Assembly (NCBI GenBank): GCA_047638715.1
Contig: JBLIMK010000005.1
Span: forward strand, 1 to 64,000
DNA length: 64,000 bases
From: SHLQ01 sp047638715
Lineage (GTDB): Bacteria; Actinomycetota; Acidimicrobiia; Acidimicrobiales; SHLQ01
Reading direction: 5' to 3'
Part shown: piece after piece, positions 62,899-64,000 of the stretch
Numbering within the stretch: position 1 is the first letter of the stretch
Layout: each line of letters begins with the position of its first letter
The notes under the pieces: generated by a model
Databases searched by the model: none
Told to the model about the DNA's origin: nothing
What the model saw: only the letters and a program-made list of their open reading frames with translations
Made by a program: the position numbers and the translations under genes

Positions 62899-63429
62899 CT
62901 ACGACGCTTGTAGCTGCTCGATATCGCCCATTCGTGAGAGCCATTGCCGCCACTGCGGAAGAATCTCAGCTCGGTCGAGATAGAGATTTTCATAGGTAGG
63001 GACGATCGGCTTGGTCTTGAGCGCCCAGCCGATCTCGTCGAGCGTACGAGCACCTTTGGCGTTGTTGTGCTCGGCACACATCAGAACAACGTTGCGCCAC
63101 GTGTGCTGGCCTCCGCGCGAGCGTGGGATGAGGTGGTCCATCGTCGACCCGCGGCGATTGCACCCGGTCTTTTGGCATGCGCCAAAGTCTCGGTAGCTGA
63201 GTGCTCGACGCGTGATCGGCGCCGCGCCTCGACGAAACGGTATGACGACCATCTCGCGAAGCCGGATGACGGCGGGAAAGGGAAACTCGGATCCGCCGCT
63301 GGCGCGCAACGTGCGACCGTCGACCTGTTCGACGAGGTCGGCGCGGTCAGATAACTGCAAACAGATTGCCCGTTGCCAGCTAATAACCCGGAGCGGCTCG
63401 TAGGACGCATTCAGAAGCAATACGGGCAT
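62899..63429 (-). CDS. HNH endonuclease
   Basis: A 176-residue protein. The ATG at 63429 gives MPVLLLNASYEPLRVISWQR, the standard N-terminus of this actinobacterial HNH group; the open frame upstream is antisense-like and ignored. The nuclease core has CQKTGCNRRGS (zinc cysteines), TMDHLIPRSRGG (catalytic histidine) and NVVLMCAEHNNAKG. Such stand-alone HNH proteins are widespread; their role may be in DNA repair or restriction. No mobile-element gene is adjacent. Confidence 0.9.
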   Translation of the reverse strand: MPVLLLNASYEPLRVISWQRAICLQLSDRADLVEQVDGRTLRASGGSEFPFPAVIRLREMVVIPFRRGAAPITRRALSYRDFGACQKTGCNRRGSTMDHLIPRSRGGQHTWRNVVLMCAEHNNAKGARTLDEIGWALKTKPIVPTYENLYLDRAEILPQWRQWLSRMGDIEQLQAS

Positions 63430-63472
63430 GCAATTCAACAGTAGCCACTCGGCGGCCCCGATGTGGGTCCAC

Positions 63473-64000
63473 TCAGTTCCGAAAGACGTCGATGACCGCA
63501 CGTTCGCCATCGCCGAAGCTTGCTGCCACGTTGTTGGCGTTGCACGGAGTGGAGTCGCCAAAGCCGGCGCACCAGGTCCAGCGTCCGGCATCGCCATAGA
63601 CATATCCGCTGACGCCAGCGTTTTCGGCGGCCTGTGCATCAGCTCGCACCTCGTTGACTCCGGGATTCCGGAAGGCAGCGTTGACCCAATCGAAGTTGAT
63701 GTTGAAGTAACGCGGTTCACCCTGCCATACAGGTTTGGCATAGGCGTGTTTCGCCGCTCGTAGCTCCGATTCTGTTGCCGAAGCATCTTGGGCATGCCCG
63801 GTTTCGGGAGCCACGAAGTCGAGCCACGATTCGCCCGCATAGTTGAGCTGGCCGAACTCGCTCGTTGGGGTGTGGTACGTGATCGACAACGTGTTTCCGG
63901 CATCGCGAACTCCGCGAGCCATCTCTCGCCACACCGCCTTGTTCGCCTCGGTGTTGTTCGTTCCCGCGTCTCCGCCGAATACCCACATGCTCACCGCTGG
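63473..64000 (-). CDS. DUF4038-like glycoside hydrolase, N-terminus outside window
   Basis: The frame is open to base 64000 on the minus strand, so only the last ~175 residues are visible. SMWVFGGDAGTNNTEANK, then ITYHTPTSEFG, SWLDFVAPETGH and KPVWQGEPRYFN match the C-terminal half of apiosidase-like (DUF4038, GH140-related) barrels, including the catalytic-region glutamate in GEPRY. The end carries two cysteines (WTWCAGFGDSTPC) that may form a disulfide, which fits secretion. It would cleave plant- or algal-type pectic side chains. Only 43 bases separate it from the HNH gene. Confidence 0.75.
   Translation of the reverse strand, partial: PAVSMWVFGGDAGTNNTEANKAVWREMARGVRDAGNTLSITYHTPTSEFGQLNYAGESWLDFVAPETGHAQDASATESELRAAKHAYAKPVWQGEPRYFNINFDWVNAAFRNPGVNEVRADAQAAENAGVSGYVYGDAGRWTWCAGFGDSTPCNANNVAASFGDGERAVIDVFRN

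Overview
The window looks like a chromosomal segment of a GC-rich Actinomycetota, most likely of the class Acidimicrobiia (Ilumatobacter/Microthrix-like). This placement is inferred from gene content: coenzyme F420 genes (cofD/cofE), a mycothiol-dependent formaldehyde dehydrogenase with its MBL-fold partner, DUF3499 and DUF5719 family genes, an LpdA-type flavoprotein lacking one redox cysteine, a secA-prfB-ftsE-ftsX run, a prfB without the programmed frameshift, and many GTG starts with ATGA/GTGA overlaps. No rRNA, tRNA, CRISPR array, transposase or prophage gene was recognised. Coding density is very high; five convergent gene pairs are separated by only 1-11 bases.

Layout. 1-8957: glycosyltransferases (the first cut by the window edge), a sirtuin, a rhodanese-ThiF fusion and a complete dTDP-L-rhamnose operon (rmlA, rmlC, rmlB, rmlD). 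9011-14924: a secreted SpoIID/LytB-like protein carrying GDWDGDG repeats, facing a six-gene minus-strand operon that encodes a MauE-like membrane protein, a Tat-exported protein with 24 cysteines followed by the same kind of GDWNGDG repeats, a MauD/TlpA-like thioredoxin-fold protein, a 23-residue hydrophobic peptide, a membrane protein and an unknown protein. 14989-18944: LpdA-like oxidoreductase, biotin-dependent carboxylase alpha chain and biotin ligase. 18994-27231: an LCP-family protein, UDP-glucose dehydrogenase, UDP-xylose synthase, three GT4 glycosyltransferases and an unknown anchored protein. 27237-30345: a minus-strand operon of a GDP-sugar reductase, cofD, cofE and a small nucleotidyltransferase. 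30409-37468: a giant GT2/membrane protein, DUF5719, a thioredoxin-like protein and FtsH. 37709-49223: DUF3499, CPBP protease, zinc ribbon, PTPS-related membrane protein, GtrA-GT2 fusion, manB, trm112, manA, ahcY, comF and hpf. 49322-53613: a divergent exopolysaccharide pair (Wzz/BY-kinase and polyprenyl sugar-phosphate transferase) with a GT2 gene broken by one in-frame stop. 53684-60829: secA, prfB, ftsE, ftsX, mscR and its MBL partner. 60914-64000: a DUF4397 protein, a lipoprotein sortase and a putative sorting-signal substrate broken by one in-frame amber codon, then an HNH nuclease and the end of a DUF4038-like glycosidase.

How it fits together. Most of the window serves envelope glycans: it makes dTDP-L-rhamnose, UDP-glucuronate and UDP-xylose, mannose phosphates and probably a GDP-6-deoxyhexose, and has glycosyltransferases, lipid-linked transfer, LCP ligation and EPS chain-length control to use them. 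The least explained parts are the MauE/MauD/Cys-rich operon with its shared repeat module, and the sortase locus with its interrupted candidate substrate. The two isolated in-frame stops (TAA at 52939-52941 and TAG at 62591-62593) may be true pseudogenes or assembly errors and deserve a read-level check.
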